64,000 bases of DNA, from positions 1 through 64,000 of the forward strand of contig JAJYPJ010000007.1 of NCBI GenBank assembly GCA_021795435.1, read 5' to 3'. Both the position numbers and the translations under genes were made by a program. Each line of letters begins with the position of its first letter. The first letter of the stretch is position 1. The notes below the pieces were generated by a model that was not told the DNA's origin, made no database searches, and saw nothing but the letters and a program-made list of their open reading frames with translations. Source of the DNA: Pseudomonadota bacterium (GTDB lineage Bacteria > Pseudomonadota > Gammaproteobacteria > Xanthomonadales > Rhodanobacteraceae). Shown piece after piece: positions 41,516 through 51,955 of this stretch.

Positions 41516-42067
41516 CTATTGCGATCCGGCGGAGAGGTATTGGTCTTTCAGGCGCACATAGTGATGCGCGGAGTACAACAACTGCTCGATCTCACTCGTC
41601 GACAGCATGCGCGCAAACCGCGCTGGATTGCCCAACCAGAGTTCGCCGGCGCCGACCCGCTTGCCCGGTGGCACCAAGGCGCCCGCGCCGACCATTGCAC
41701 CTCGTCCAATGATGGCTCCGTCCAGCAGCGTGGCGTGCATGCCAATCAGGCATTGGTCTTCCACAGTACAGGCATGAAGGATGGCCCCGTGACCGACCGT
41801 GACGTCGCTGCCGATCACGAGTGCTGCACCGCCAGGTGTGTATGGGCCATCGTGGGTGACATGCAGGACGGCGCCATCCTGGATGTTGCTGCGCGCGCCA
41901 ACGTGTATCGAGTTGACGTCGCCACGGGCCACCGCGCCGGGCCAAAAAGACGCGTCATCCCCGACTTCCACGGCGCCAATCAGGCAGGCCGCCGGGTCAA
42001 TGTAGCAACGGGCTCCCAGGCGCGGGATACGGCCCAGGTAGGTGCGGATGTTCAAAGGTGCAGTCAT
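41516..42067 (-). CDS. Gamma-class carbonic anhydrase-like hexapeptide-repeat protein (YrdA/CaiE-like)
   Basis: GDDASFWPGAVARGDVNSIHVGARSNIQDGAVLHVTHDG, VTVGHGAILHACTVEDQCLIGMHATLLDG; three conserved His positions. Confidence 0.9.
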   Translation of the reverse strand: MTAPLNIRTYLGRIPRLGARCYIDPAACLIGAVEVGDDASFWPGAVARGDVNSIHVGARSNIQDGAVLHVTHDGPYTPGGAALVIGSDVTVGHGAILHACTVEDQCLIGMHATLLDGAIIGRGAMVGAGALVPPGKRVGAGELWLGNPARFARMLSTSEIEQLLYSAHHYVRLKDQYLSAGSQ

Positions 42068-42146
42068 GATCATGCGGAGCAGAGTCGGGCTGCGTCGTAT
42101 TCTCTCGCAACGGCGCAGGCATCGTGCATTGTCCCCGGAGATTCTG

Positions 42147-43562
42147 ATGGATAGCATTGCGATCGAACCAGCATTGAGTGGTCTACTGGCGCGAAGTCGA
42201 GCGGCGTGGCAGCGATGCACGCCAACGTACGCCCAGCGCATGGATGACCTCTCGCGTCTGCGCTCCATCCTCGTGGGTCGATTCGATGACTTGGCGGCGG
42301 CCATGAGTGCGGACTTTGGTCAGCGATCGCGGCATGAAAGCTGCTTGGCGGACCAGATGACGGTCCTTGATGCGATCAGTCACGCAAGGCGCCATCTGAG
42401 GCGCTGGATGCGACCCAAGCGAATGTGGGCGGACTGGCCGTTGCTGCCCGCTCGCGCGGAGATCCGCTTCCGACCCCTCGGGGTGGTTGGCATCATCTCG
42501 CCTTGGAACTATCCCGTTAACCTGTCGCTCATACCCCTGGTGGAGGCCTTGGCCGCAGGCAATCACGTTTTGATCAAGCCGGCAGAACAGACACCCAGAA
42601 CCAGCGCCATGCTCGCGGAGATCATCGGCGCGGCATTTCCGGCAGACCGCGTTGCCGTGGTCCAGGGGGATGCCGCCGTCGGCGCCGCTTTCGCCGCGCT
42701 CCCCTTCGATCATCTCGTCTTCACCGGATCGACGGCAGTTGGCCGCAAGGTGGCACAGGCTGCCGCGGCCAACCTGACGCCCGTGACGCTTGAATTGGGC
42801 GGGAAGTCGCCCGCATTGGTTGCACCAGGCTACCCGCTGGCCACTGCCGCAGCTCGCATCGCACAAGGCAAGTGGCTCAATGCGGGTCAAACCTGCATTG
42901 CTCCTGACTATGTTCTCGTGCCGCAGGGCACGCGCAAAGCCTTCGTGGATGCACTTCGTGAAGAAGTGGTGCGTCGCTATCCTTCGTTTCGCGATACCCC
43001 TGATTACACCAGCATCGTCAGCGATCGCCATTATTCGCGCCTCGTCGCCCTCGTGGACGAGGCGCGGGAAGCGGGCGCAGTAGTCGTCGCGCTGCCAGGC
43101 GAGGATGCATACGATCCGACCCGACGCATTTTCCCGCCCACGCTGGTTCTGGTCGATGCGGCAATGCCGATCGGGCTATTGCGAGAGGAAATCTTCGGCC
43201 CCGTGCTGCCGCTGTTGGAATACGCGGCGATGGATGACGCGCTTGCGGTAATCCGGCAGAACCCGGATCCGCTCGCGATGTATGTTTTCGACCATGACCG
43301 GGCCCGAATGGACCGGGTTCTGGACGCGATTCCGGCCGGGGGCGCCTGCCTCAACGACACAGTGCTGCAAGTTGCGCAATCCTGCCTGCCATTCGGCGGC
43401 ATTGGCTCGTCCGGAATGGGCCATTATCACGGGCATGCCGGGTTCCTGACTTTCAGCAAGCAACTCCCTGTCCTGCGCCAGGCGCGATGGTCCTCTGCCA
43501 GCTTGCTACGCCCCCCCTATGGCAAATTGGCGGATCGCATCCTCGCCCTGCTGACGCGCTAA
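42147..43562 (+). CDS. Coniferyl-aldehyde-dehydrogenase-like aldehyde dehydrogenase
   Basis: GVVGIISPWNYPVNLSLIPLVEALAAGNHVLIKPAEQTP, TLELGGKSPALV, NAGQTCIAPDYVLV. Confidence 0.92.
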   Translation: MDSIAIEPALSGLLARSRAAWQRCTPTYAQRMDDLSRLRSILVGRFDDLAAAMSADFGQRSRHESCLADQMTVLDAISHARRHLRRWMRPKRMWADWPLLPARAEIRFRPLGVVGIISPWNYPVNLSLIPLVEALAAGNHVLIKPAEQTPRTSAMLAEIIGAAFPADRVAVVQGDAAVGAAFAALPFDHLVFTGSTAVGRKVAQAAAANLTPVTLELGGKSPALVAPGYPLATAAARIAQGKWLNAGQTCIAPDYVLVPQGTRKAFVDALREEVVRRYPSFRDTPDYTSIVSDRHYSRLVALVDEAREAGAVVVALPGEDAYDPTRRIFPPTLVLVDAAMPIGLLREEIFGPVLPLLEYAAMDDALAVIRQNPDPLAMYVFDHDRARMDRVLDAIPAGGACLNDTVLQVAQSCLPFGGIGSSGMGHYHGHAGFLTFSKQLPVLRQARWSSASLLRPPYGKLADRILALLTR

Positions 43563-45325
43563 CGGTGATCTCGGCCCTCGGCGGTTTCCCGATTTTGCTC
43601 GAAATAGGCCATGGTATGGCGGTAGCCAGCTTCTGCCGCGCGCTGGAAATGATGCCAGTCGAGAAGACCAATGCCTTCATGGGGCGGGCTTAGCAGGTGA
43701 GTCGCCAAGTTCCGATGCTGCGCGCTGGCCGTTTCGCTATGGACCATGGCCGCCCGTACGAGGATCGAGAACAGGCTGGGCCAGCGGTGGCCATGAAGCC
43801 AGCGCCACGTCAGCGTAGGCAGTCGTGGCAGCGCAATGCCGTCGAAAGCGGCGCCAAGCGCATCGTCACCGCGGATATCCACGGCCGTGATGGAACCGCC
43901 ACAATGGTCGCGCATGATATCGACGGGCAGATTGTTCATCACCGCGCCATCCACATGGACGGCGCCTTGGTGCAATAGTGGCGGAAGGATGCCTGGTATC
44001 GCTGCGCTGGCCCGAAGCCAGAGCCACAATGGACCGCCGCAGTGTGCCTCTGCGCAGCCACTGCTGAGATTTGAAGAGACGCAGAAAAAGGGTAGTGCCA
44101 GGTCCTCGATGTCCCGCTCGCCAAATGCGGTGCGAAGGAGGCGCGTCGTCCGTGCCCCGCGCGTGGCGGCGATGAGCGGCACGGTCAGATCCCTGAGCGG
44201 ATGGCCCGCCACGAAGGCATCGTGCATGTGCGCGAGCAATTCGTCGTCGGCCCATTCGCAGGCGACGCCCGCCGCGACGATGCCGCCGATGCTGGTGCCA
44301 CCAATTTGGTCAATTGGCCTGCCGAGCGCGCGCAGGGCGCGTACGACGCCAACGTGAGCGAAGCCGCGTGCGCCGCCGCCGGAAAGCACCAAGGCAGCAT
44401 CATGCCCCGTCAGTCTCCGCGCAAGTCGCTCGTAATCGGCCCGCCCGCGCACATGGTGCCAAAGTGGCTGTTCGCGGAATTGTCTCAGCCATGCACCAGC
44501 CATGCCGTGCCGAGGCTGTTCCCCCGGCTCGCCGAGGAGAAGCAAATGGCGGGGACGATGCAATGCATCCTGTTGCGAATGGCAGGCTGGGTCGGGCCAC
44601 GGTTCGGCCCGTTCCGTGGCGGGAACGAGCAGGAGAGGTTGATCGCATTGGCGGAGGCAGGTGGCTCGCCAGGAGGCCTGGTCGGCGTCCGCTACGTAAA
44701 GCACGAAGCGGTTCTCGCGCTCCCGGGTGTCGAACCATTCGGGATCTCGCCCATGGCCCTGCAGTGCGTCGATCGTCAGCACTTTGCCGTAGGTGCTCAG
44801 GGCGCGGGCTAGCTCGCGAGCAACGACGTGCGGATCCACCGCGGCATTGAACGGCAGCAGCGCGAAACATCGAGGGCCGCCTCGTGAAGGTGTCTGGCGG
44901 GCTGCCAGTAGCCGTTGGGCAGCGTTGCGCACAACCGCCAGCGCGATTGCGGGATCTTGTGTGATCGCACGCTCGAAGTCTGCCCCGGGAACGCGAAGCA
45001 GCGTGCAGTCGCGGAGGGCGCGCACGGTGTGTGCTTGCGGCTGTCTGATCAGGATGCTGGCTTCGCCGATTGTTTCCCCGGGCCCGAGGACGAGAAGCAG
45101 GCGCAGCGAGCCGGGTCCGGTTTCCGAGAAAACGCCTAGGCTGCCCGATTTCAGGAGAAAGAGGGCGTCAGCCTGCTGGCCTTGCCCCAGAAGCGTGCCA
45201 CCGCCACGAAGGATTCGGAGCTCGGAATTCGCCAACATGGCTTCGCGAATGCCAAGAGGCAGGAGTGCGAACGATGGACTGTGGCCTAGGCTCTCGGCCA
45301 GCAGCGCGCGCAAGGCAGCGTCCAT
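43559..45325 (-). CDS. Patatin-like phospholipase with N-terminal cyclic-nucleotide-binding domain (NTE/RssA-like)
   Basis: cNMP fold (GPGETIGEASILIRQPQAHTVRALRDCTLLRV); patatin AALVLSGGGARGFAHVGVVRAL, GTSIGG, DGAVMNNLPVD. Confidence 0.92.
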   Translation of the reverse strand: MDAALRALLAESLGHSPSFALLPLGIREAMLANSELRILRGGGTLLGQGQQADALFLLKSGSLGVFSETGPGSLRLLLVLGPGETIGEASILIRQPQAHTVRALRDCTLLRVPGADFERAITQDPAIALAVVRNAAQRLLAARQTPSRGGPRCFALLPFNAAVDPHVVARELARALSTYGKVLTIDALQGHGRDPEWFDTRERENRFVLYVADADQASWRATCLRQCDQPLLLVPATERAEPWPDPACHSQQDALHRPRHLLLLGEPGEQPRHGMAGAWLRQFREQPLWHHVRGRADYERLARRLTGHDAALVLSGGGARGFAHVGVVRALRALGRPIDQIGGTSIGGIVAAGVACEWADDELLAHMHDAFVAGHPLRDLTVPLIAATRGARTTRLLRTAFGERDIEDLALPFFCVSSNLSSGCAEAHCGGPLWLWLRASAAIPGILPPLLHQGAVHVDGAVMNNLPVDIMRDHCGGSITAVDIRGDDALGAAFDGIALPRLPTLTWRWLHGHRWPSLFSILVRAAMVHSETASAQHRNLATHLLSPPHEGIGLLDWHHFQRAAEAGYRHTMAYFEQNRETAEGRDHR

Positions 45326-45422
45326 GCCAACATCGTACCCGGCCAACGCGCGCATGGCACGAGACGCCCGCTTGAAAATCCTGCCGGTGGGCCCCATGGC
45401 TCGACATCCGTCGGAGTACACC

Positions 45423-47462
45423 ATGACCAATCCCTTGCTGGCTGACGATGCACGAATGGATTTCACCGTGATACGGCCCGAGCACGTTGTGCCGGCAATC
45501 ACCACGCGGCTGACGGAACTGGAACAGGGAGTCGAGTCGATCGTTGATCCTCGGACGCCGCGTGACTTTGTCCACGTGTTGCTTGCCGAGCAACGGTTGC
45601 AGGAGGCCCTGTCCCGCAGTTTTGCGCCAGTTGCCCACCTTCACGCCGTGGCCGACTCGCCCCCGTTGCGTGCAGCTCACGCGGACGCGGAACAGCGCAT
45701 TACGGCCGTGCAGGCTCGTCTGGGCCAGCACCATGGCCTGTATGAGGCGGTCCGAGCGGTGCGGGCCCGCGGCGATTTCGACGAGCTGTCGCCTGCGCAG
45801 CGTACGCTTGTTGACCATACGTTGCGCGACTTCCGCTTCGCAGGAGTCGCCTTGGAAGAGCCGGCGCGTTCGCGCTTTCGCGCCATCAGTGAGCGGTTGT
45901 CGCAGTTATCCACCGCCTTCGAGGAAGCTGTGCTCGACGCGGGGGATGCATGGCGCGAGCACGTCACTGACGAGCGGGATCTTGCCGGCCTGCCGCCTTC
46001 GGCGTTGAGCACATTGGCGAGCTACGCTCGAGAAGAGGGGCTCGATGGGTTCCTCATCGTGCTGCGCCAGCCCGCCGTCCAGGCGGTCCTCACCTATGCC
46101 GATGACCGTAACCTTCGCGAACGCGTTTACTGGGCGTGGAATACACGTGCCTCGGACCAAGGACCCAACGCAGATCGTTTCGACAACGGCGGACGAATTG
46201 CCGAGATCCTAGCGCTGCGCCATGAAGCGGCGCAGTTACTGGGTTACCCTGACGCTGCCACGCTGTCGCTGGCGGACAAGATGGCTCCCTCCGTCGCGCA
46301 GGCCCGAGCGTTCCTCGAGGATCTGGTGCGGCGTGCTCGGCCGCGGGCCATGGTCGAACGCGAAGAGCTCCGGAGCTACGCCGCGCGCGAATTGGCGTTG
46401 CCCAACATGGAATCGTGGGACATCGCCTGGGCGAGCGAGAAGCTGCGTCGGGCGCGCCATGCGCTGGATGATGAAGAAATCAAGGCCTATTTTCCCTTGC
46501 CGCATGTCCTTGCCGGCTTGTTCGCGCTGGTCGAGCGCGTGTTCGGCGTGCGTGTGCGCGAGGTGGACGGTCCTCGCGGGTGGCATCCGGACGTTCGCTA
46601 TGCCGAGGTGTTCGATGCCGGCGGTCAGTGCATTGCCGCTCTGTATCTCGACTTGTATGCCCGCGCTGGAAAGCGCGGCGGCGCCTGGATGGACGTTTGC
46701 CGAGCCCGATTTCGCGACGGCTCTCGTTTCCAGTCGCCCGTGGCGTTCCTGACATGCAACTTCGCGCCGCCCGGGCCAGACGCGCCAGCCCTGCTGACGC
46801 ACGATGACGTCCTGACGCTGTTTCATGAAATGGGTCACGTGCTGCACCATTTGTTGACCGAGGTCGATCTGCCCGGGGTGGGAGGCATTGATGGAGTGGA
46901 GTGGGATGCGGTCGAACTCCCGAGCCAGTTCCTGGAGAACTTCGCGTGGCAGCGCGAAGGCTTGAACGAGGTCGCCCGCCACTGGCGCAGCGGCATGCCC
47001 CTACCCGAGGAGCTGTTCCAGCGCATGCTGGATGCACGCCATTTTCAGGCAGGCCTGCATCTTTTGCGTCAGCTCGAATACGCGCTCTACGACCTGCGCC
47101 TGCACGCGGAATACGATCCTGCGCGGGGACCGCGAACGCTTGATTTGCTGGCTGATGTGAGGCGCGAGGTATCGGTTTTGCCGCCGCCGGCCTGGCAGCG
47201 TTTGCCTCATGCCTTCACGCACATCTTTTCCGGAGGTTATGCGGCTGGCTACTACGGCTACCTGTGGGCCGAGGTGCTGGCTGCCGACGCTTTCGCGCGC
47301 TTTGAAGACGAGGGCGTGTTCAATCCCGACACCGGTGCCGCGTTCAGAAGGGAGATCCTCGCGGTAGGCGCCAGCCGACCCGCGCTGGAGAGTTTCCGTG
47401 CGTTCCGTGGCCGGGATCCGGATCCGTTGCCGCTTCTGCGGAGCTATGGACTTGCGGCGTGA
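45423..47462 (+). CDS. prlC: M3 family metallopeptidase, oligopeptidase A
   Basis: HEMGHVLHHLLTEVDLPGVGGIDGVEWDAVELPSQFLENFAW; start trimmed. Confidence 0.95.
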   Translation: MTNPLLADDARMDFTVIRPEHVVPAITTRLTELEQGVESIVDPRTPRDFVHVLLAEQRLQEALSRSFAPVAHLHAVADSPPLRAAHADAEQRITAVQARLGQHHGLYEAVRAVRARGDFDELSPAQRTLVDHTLRDFRFAGVALEEPARSRFRAISERLSQLSTAFEEAVLDAGDAWREHVTDERDLAGLPPSALSTLASYAREEGLDGFLIVLRQPAVQAVLTYADDRNLRERVYWAWNTRASDQGPNADRFDNGGRIAEILALRHEAAQLLGYPDAATLSLADKMAPSVAQARAFLEDLVRRARPRAMVEREELRSYAARELALPNMESWDIAWASEKLRRARHALDDEEIKAYFPLPHVLAGLFALVERVFGVRVREVDGPRGWHPDVRYAEVFDAGGQCIAALYLDLYARAGKRGGAWMDVCRARFRDGSRFQSPVAFLTCNFAPPGPDAPALLTHDDVLTLFHEMGHVLHHLLTEVDLPGVGGIDGVEWDAVELPSQFLENFAWQREGLNEVARHWRSGMPLPEELFQRMLDARHFQAGLHLLRQLEYALYDLRLHAEYDPARGPRTLDLLADVRREVSVLPPPAWQRLPHAFTHIFSGGYAAGYYGYLWAEVLAADAFARFEDEGVFNPDTGAAFRREILAVGASRPALESFRAFRGRDPDPLPLLRSYGLAA

Positions 47463-47710
47463 AGCAGCGGCGCCGAAGGGGGATCCCCAGGGAGGATTGC
47501 ACACGACGGACGGGGTCGGTCCGCGGCGTGGATGAAGCGATGGCCATCCTGCGGAATTCCGGGAGACCGGACCGGGGCCATCGCACGATCGCCCCGCTTG
47601 TTCCTGCCCGCATTCCACAATAAAGTGGAAAAAGGTGCCCGATTGCACAAATCGGGCCGATGCAATCACGCTTCAATTACCGAAACAATACATAGTCGTA
47701 ATGACGAAGC

Positions 47711-47732
47711 CTTGTCATGCCTTGGTCATACC
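47711..47732 (+). promoter_or_regulatory. Candidate PhoB box (11-bp direct repeat)
   Basis: CTTGTCATGCC / TTGGTCATACC, tandem 11-bp units with TGTCAT/GGTCAT cores, upstream of the TonB receptor gene. Confidence 0.45.
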
Positions 47733-48007
47733 GCGCTGGCAAGTTGAATCGAATGAACAAAATGGACGCTGGTTGCTCTCGGGCAATAGTGGCAGCGATC
47801 GTGGTGCATTCGCTGGCATGGCTCGATCTGGGAGGCCCGGTCACGCGGGCATAGGCATCCCCACCGGCTGGCGCAACGCAACGCGCTCGTTAATCGGCCC
47901 GGATGGTCGATGAATTATTCGGGAGCAAATTGCTGCCCAAGACCCACCGCAATGGCATCGCAATGATCGAGCACCCGCCAACTAATCCAAAGCCCCGAGG
48001 AACTCCA

Positions 48008-50374
48008 ATGCACAAGCCTAAACTTTCCGCCCTTTTCATTGCCCTTGCGGGCACTGGATTGATGACGGTTTTGCCCGCCAGCGCCTATGCCCAGACGACC
48101 ACGTCGCATACCGTTGCCGAAAAGAACGGGAGCGACACGGGTTCGAAGCCTGTCCAGCAATTGAGCAAGATCGAAGTCATTGCGCGCGAATTGACCTTGA
48201 CTCGAATCCCGATGCATGCGGCCTTCAGCGAGTCCGTGATCGGTCCCTCGGCCATCCGCTTCGCTTCACCCATGCTGGACGTGCAGGGGTTGCTTGAACG
48301 TACGCCCTCGATCAACGTGCGGACGCCCGCGGCGAACGGTGTCCGCACCAACATCACCTTCCGTGCCTTCAGCAGCGGCCAGTTCTCGGAGACATTCGAC
48401 GGCGTGCCGATCAACGATCCATTCAACGGCGGCACGACCAATTCTGCGTCCACCCGCAACAACATTCCGCTGACGCTGAACGACATCAATAGCGTCAACA
48501 TCTACCGGGGCATCAACAATCCTGCGGTGACTTCCTACAATTCCCTGGGCGGCACCATCGCGTTCGAACCGCGCAATCCCTCGGCGCAACCGGACGCCAT
48601 GGTTACCATGGGTGGCGGGAGCTTCGACACGTGGTTCTACGCGCTGACAGCCAACACCGGCAACATCGGGGGCGTGCGCAGCTTGATCAGCATCGACCAC
48701 AACTCCAGCAGCGGCTGGCAGGCCAATTCGGGCAACCGGAACACCAACCTGTTCTATGCCGGCGTGCTGCCCTATGACGGCGGCGACGGCGAGGTCTATG
48801 CGTACGCCATCTACAACCAGAACAAGGGATTCACGCCCCACACCGTACCTCTGGCGCTGATCCAGCAATACGGCTACAACTACGGTTGGCCGCTCAACTG
48901 GACGAACAGCTACAACAAGGATCATGGCGGCACGTACATCTTGGGCGATCGGATGCGCGTCAGCCACATGCTGTCATTCAATGCGCGCGTCTATGCACGC
49001 AACGTCGACTACAGCCGTGTGTCCTTCGGCAATCCCGCCTTTTCGCAAAGCGCAACGCAACCGTATTACCTGCCGAACCAGCCCGCGACATGGCCTTACT
49101 CGCCCTATCCGCCGGCCATTACCTACGATCCGATCGCCCTGTTTGGCAGCTACGCGGCGGGCAATGCCTACCACACCTATCTCTACAGCACCCAGCAGTA
49201 CGGGGTCATGCCGCATTTCACGCTGAACCTGCCGCATAACGAGGTCAAGTTCGGCGCTGATTATTCGCACACCAAGTTGCATTCGGCCGAGTACTGGTAC
49301 GGGGCCAATCCGATGCCGCTGGTGACCGGCTACAACAATGCCTGGGATGAACACGACTCGCGCAGCCTCGGTTCGGCATTCGTCCAGGATGAGATCAGCC
49401 TGTTCGATGGCACGCTTCACGTCACGCCGGGCCTGAAGTACATGTTTGCCCGAACCAGCGACTTCGACAACATGGGCTTCTACTACGCGGGCAGCGGAAC
49501 CGTCGCGGACAGCGAGCACTACACCTCGCCGACGCTCGGCTTGAACTGGAGGCCCGTGCGGCACGTCAGCTTGTACGCGGCATGGGGCAAGACGGCCAAA
49601 TTCCCCGGCATTGCCTCCTATTACAACAACGTGGGCCAGACAAATGCCAATGGCCAGACCGTCGTCGTGCCCTTGCATGTGACGCCGGAATACGTGCGGG
49701 ACATCGAGGCGGGTGCACGCTATTCCGCCCACGGATTCGAAGGCGCGATCAACGTCTATCGCGAAGACTTCGCGAATACATTCATCCAGGTGACCGATCC
49801 GGTTTCCGGCCTGACCACCACCTCCAATGGCGGCACGTCCCGGTACGAAGGGATCGAACTCGACTTGCAGGATAGCGTCGAGACGTCGCTGGGCGCCTTC
49901 AGCGTCTTCGGTAACATTTCGCAGAACAAGGCTTTCTTCACCTCCAGCTTCACGGTGGCGAACGCCGCCGGTGCGGCGGCCCTCGCCGGCCAGAACGTTG
50001 CGTCGGGCCAGCCTCTGGCTGGTGTGCCACAGCACCTTGCCAACCTGGGCATCGGTTGGAAGTGGAAGACCTGGCGCGCCAACCTCAGCGAGCACTACGC
50101 GGGCTCGCAATATGTGAATGAATACAACGCAGGCATCCCGACCGCGGAAACGATCCCGAGCTACGCGGTGATGAACTTCACCTTGCGCGACACCCTCCAC
50201 TTTGGCACCGGGATGCTCAAGGACGTGAAGTTGGCATTGCATGTAGACAACGTGCTCAATCGTCATTACTACACGTTCGGGTACGGTGACCAAACCTACG
50301 CCGGTGTGCCATTCGTGCGCGCCATTTATGAGGAGCCGCGGGCCTATTTCGGCTCGGCCACGATCGATTTTTGA
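48008..50374 (+). CDS. TonB-dependent outer-membrane receptor
   Basis: Signal peptide, TonB-box-like LSKIEVIA, plug domain (LLERTPSINVRTPAANGVRTNITFRAF...FDGVPINDPFNGG), C-terminal beta-strand RAYFGSATIDF. Confidence 0.93.
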   Translation: MHKPKLSALFIALAGTGLMTVLPASAYAQTTTSHTVAEKNGSDTGSKPVQQLSKIEVIARELTLTRIPMHAAFSESVIGPSAIRFASPMLDVQGLLERTPSINVRTPAANGVRTNITFRAFSSGQFSETFDGVPINDPFNGGTTNSASTRNNIPLTLNDINSVNIYRGINNPAVTSYNSLGGTIAFEPRNPSAQPDAMVTMGGGSFDTWFYALTANTGNIGGVRSLISIDHNSSSGWQANSGNRNTNLFYAGVLPYDGGDGEVYAYAIYNQNKGFTPHTVPLALIQQYGYNYGWPLNWTNSYNKDHGGTYILGDRMRVSHMLSFNARVYARNVDYSRVSFGNPAFSQSATQPYYLPNQPATWPYSPYPPAITYDPIALFGSYAAGNAYHTYLYSTQQYGVMPHFTLNLPHNEVKFGADYSHTKLHSAEYWYGANPMPLVTGYNNAWDEHDSRSLGSAFVQDEISLFDGTLHVTPGLKYMFARTSDFDNMGFYYAGSGTVADSEHYTSPTLGLNWRPVRHVSLYAAWGKTAKFPGIASYYNNVGQTNANGQTVVVPLHVTPEYVRDIEAGARYSAHGFEGAINVYREDFANTFIQVTDPVSGLTTTSNGGTSRYEGIELDLQDSVETSLGAFSVFGNISQNKAFFTSSFTVANAAGAAALAGQNVASGQPLAGVPQHLANLGIGWKWKTWRANLSEHYAGSQYVNEYNAGIPTAETIPSYAVMNFTLRDTLHFGTGMLKDVKLALHVDNVLNRHYYTFGYGDQTYAGVPFVRAIYEEPRAYFGSATIDF

Positions 50375-50572
50375 TCGCGGCCCGCTGCAGCGGGCATTCG
50401 CGGGGGCGGTCGCCGAATCGGGCGGCCGCCCACCTCATCGGGTCGACGTGCGTTCCCGGGACCCCAAGCAACCGCGCGTACCGCCCGGGCACCTGAAGCC
50501 CGTGGCGGATCTTCTGCTGCCGACCCGCTAGCATCGGCACCTTGCACATACCACTTCCTGCGAGGACGGACT

Positions 50573-51943
50573 ATGCAACCCACTCCCCCTGCCGCCCTCG
50601 AGTTACTCGACCAGCAGCGCTTTTCCCGCTTTCACGCGCGCGCCGTGCTCACCACGGGCATGGGTGTGTTCACCGATGGGTACGACCTGATTTCAATCAG
50701 CGTCGTCTTGCCCCTCGTATTGCATAGTTTCGGGGTGGAGCGGCTCACCGGGCCGCAGTCGTCGTTGCTGGTCGCCAGTGCACTGCTGGCCTCCGCGGCC
50801 GGTGCAATCGTTTTTGGCGTCCTATCGAATGCCGGCCGGAAGCGGTTCTATGGCATCGATGTTTCGCTTATGGCACTCGCTGCCGTCGCCCAGGCGTTCT
50901 GCGGAAGCATCGGCATGCTGATCCTGGCGCGCACGCTCCTCGGATTCGGCATCGGGGCAGATTACGTGCTGTCGCCGATGATCATGGCCGAGCACAGCAA
51001 TGCACGCGATCGGGGCAAGGCCCTGACCGTCGGTTTTTCCCTGATGTGGGTCCTCGGGGCCATCGCGGCCTCCGTGCTGCAGATTGTGCTCGAACACCTG
51101 CATGTGCCCCCGGGCTTGCAGTGGCGCATTACGCTTGGGGCTGGCGTCATCCCGGCTGCAGCGGTGATCATCCTGCGCAGGCGCTTGCCGGAAACCCCCC
51201 GCTACTATGCGCACATCAAGGGCGATGGCGAGGCATTGAAGCAGGTAGTAGCCCATGTGGCCGGCGACCAGGTGGCCGACCAAGTGGCGACTGAGGGCAG
51301 TCTTTCCGCAGGCGTGCGGGCGTATTTTTCGCGCTATTGGCGGCGTTTCGCGATGATCAGCCTGCTCTGGTTTGTCTACGACATCGTGATCTATGCGGGC
51401 GGTCTCTTCGGACCGAGCCTTCTGGGCAAAGGCGTGGGCCTGAGTCCGGCCGAATTCCAGCTGATCAATTCTGCCATTTTCAGTGTGAGCGGCAGTGTCG
51501 TCGCGGTCCTACTGATCGATCGTTGGGGTCGAAAGCCGCTGCAAGCGATGGGCTTCGTGATGATGGCTGCGATGCTGGGCCTGTACGCCTCGACCTTCCA
51601 CCCGGGTACCAGCGCGCCTTTGTATGGCGTTGTGCTGTATGGCCTTTTCTTCCTCTTCAATCAAGCTGGCCCGGGCTCGATCAGCGGCGCAGGCATGTTG
51701 GGGGTGGAAATGGCAGCGACGCGCGTGCGCGGTCTCGTGCAGGGGCTTAGCGTGACCGCAGGCCGGCTTGGGGCGGCACTCGGCGTGTTCGTTTTCCCGC
51801 GATTGTTCCAGGACTTCGGGCAGAGTTTTGCCGTGGCCTTCCTGGCCGTGACGGCCCTGGTCGGCGCAGCCCTGACGCTTGTCGGGATACCTGAAACGCG
51901 TCAGGCGAGCCTCGAACAGGCGAGCAATGAAGGCTGCGTCTAG
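50573..51943 (+). CDS. MFS transporter, phosphate:H+ symporter (PHS)-like
   Basis: GVFTDGYDLISISVVLPLVL, LGFGIGADYVLSPMIMAEHSNARDRGKAL, LLWFVYDIVIYAGGLFGPSLL resemble PHS-family motifs. Confidence 0.85.
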   Translation: MQPTPPAALELLDQQRFSRFHARAVLTTGMGVFTDGYDLISISVVLPLVLHSFGVERLTGPQSSLLVASALLASAAGAIVFGVLSNAGRKRFYGIDVSLMALAAVAQAFCGSIGMLILARTLLGFGIGADYVLSPMIMAEHSNARDRGKALTVGFSLMWVLGAIAASVLQIVLEHLHVPPGLQWRITLGAGVIPAAAVIILRRRLPETPRYYAHIKGDGEALKQVVAHVAGDQVADQVATEGSLSAGVRAYFSRYWRRFAMISLLWFVYDIVIYAGGLFGPSLLGKGVGLSPAEFQLINSAIFSVSGSVVAVLLIDRWGRKPLQAMGFVMMAAMLGLYASTFHPGTSAPLYGVVLYGLFFLFNQAGPGSISGAGMLGVEMAATRVRGLVQGLSVTAGRLGAALGVFVFPRLFQDFGQSFAVAFLAVTALVGAALTLVGIPETRQASLEQASNEGCV

Positions 51944-51955
51944 TCCGAACGTCGG

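Noticed and set aside
48974-50293. 439-aa minus-strand ORF opposite the TonB receptor
   Set aside because: Shadow ORF from GC3 bias; composition is not protein-like.
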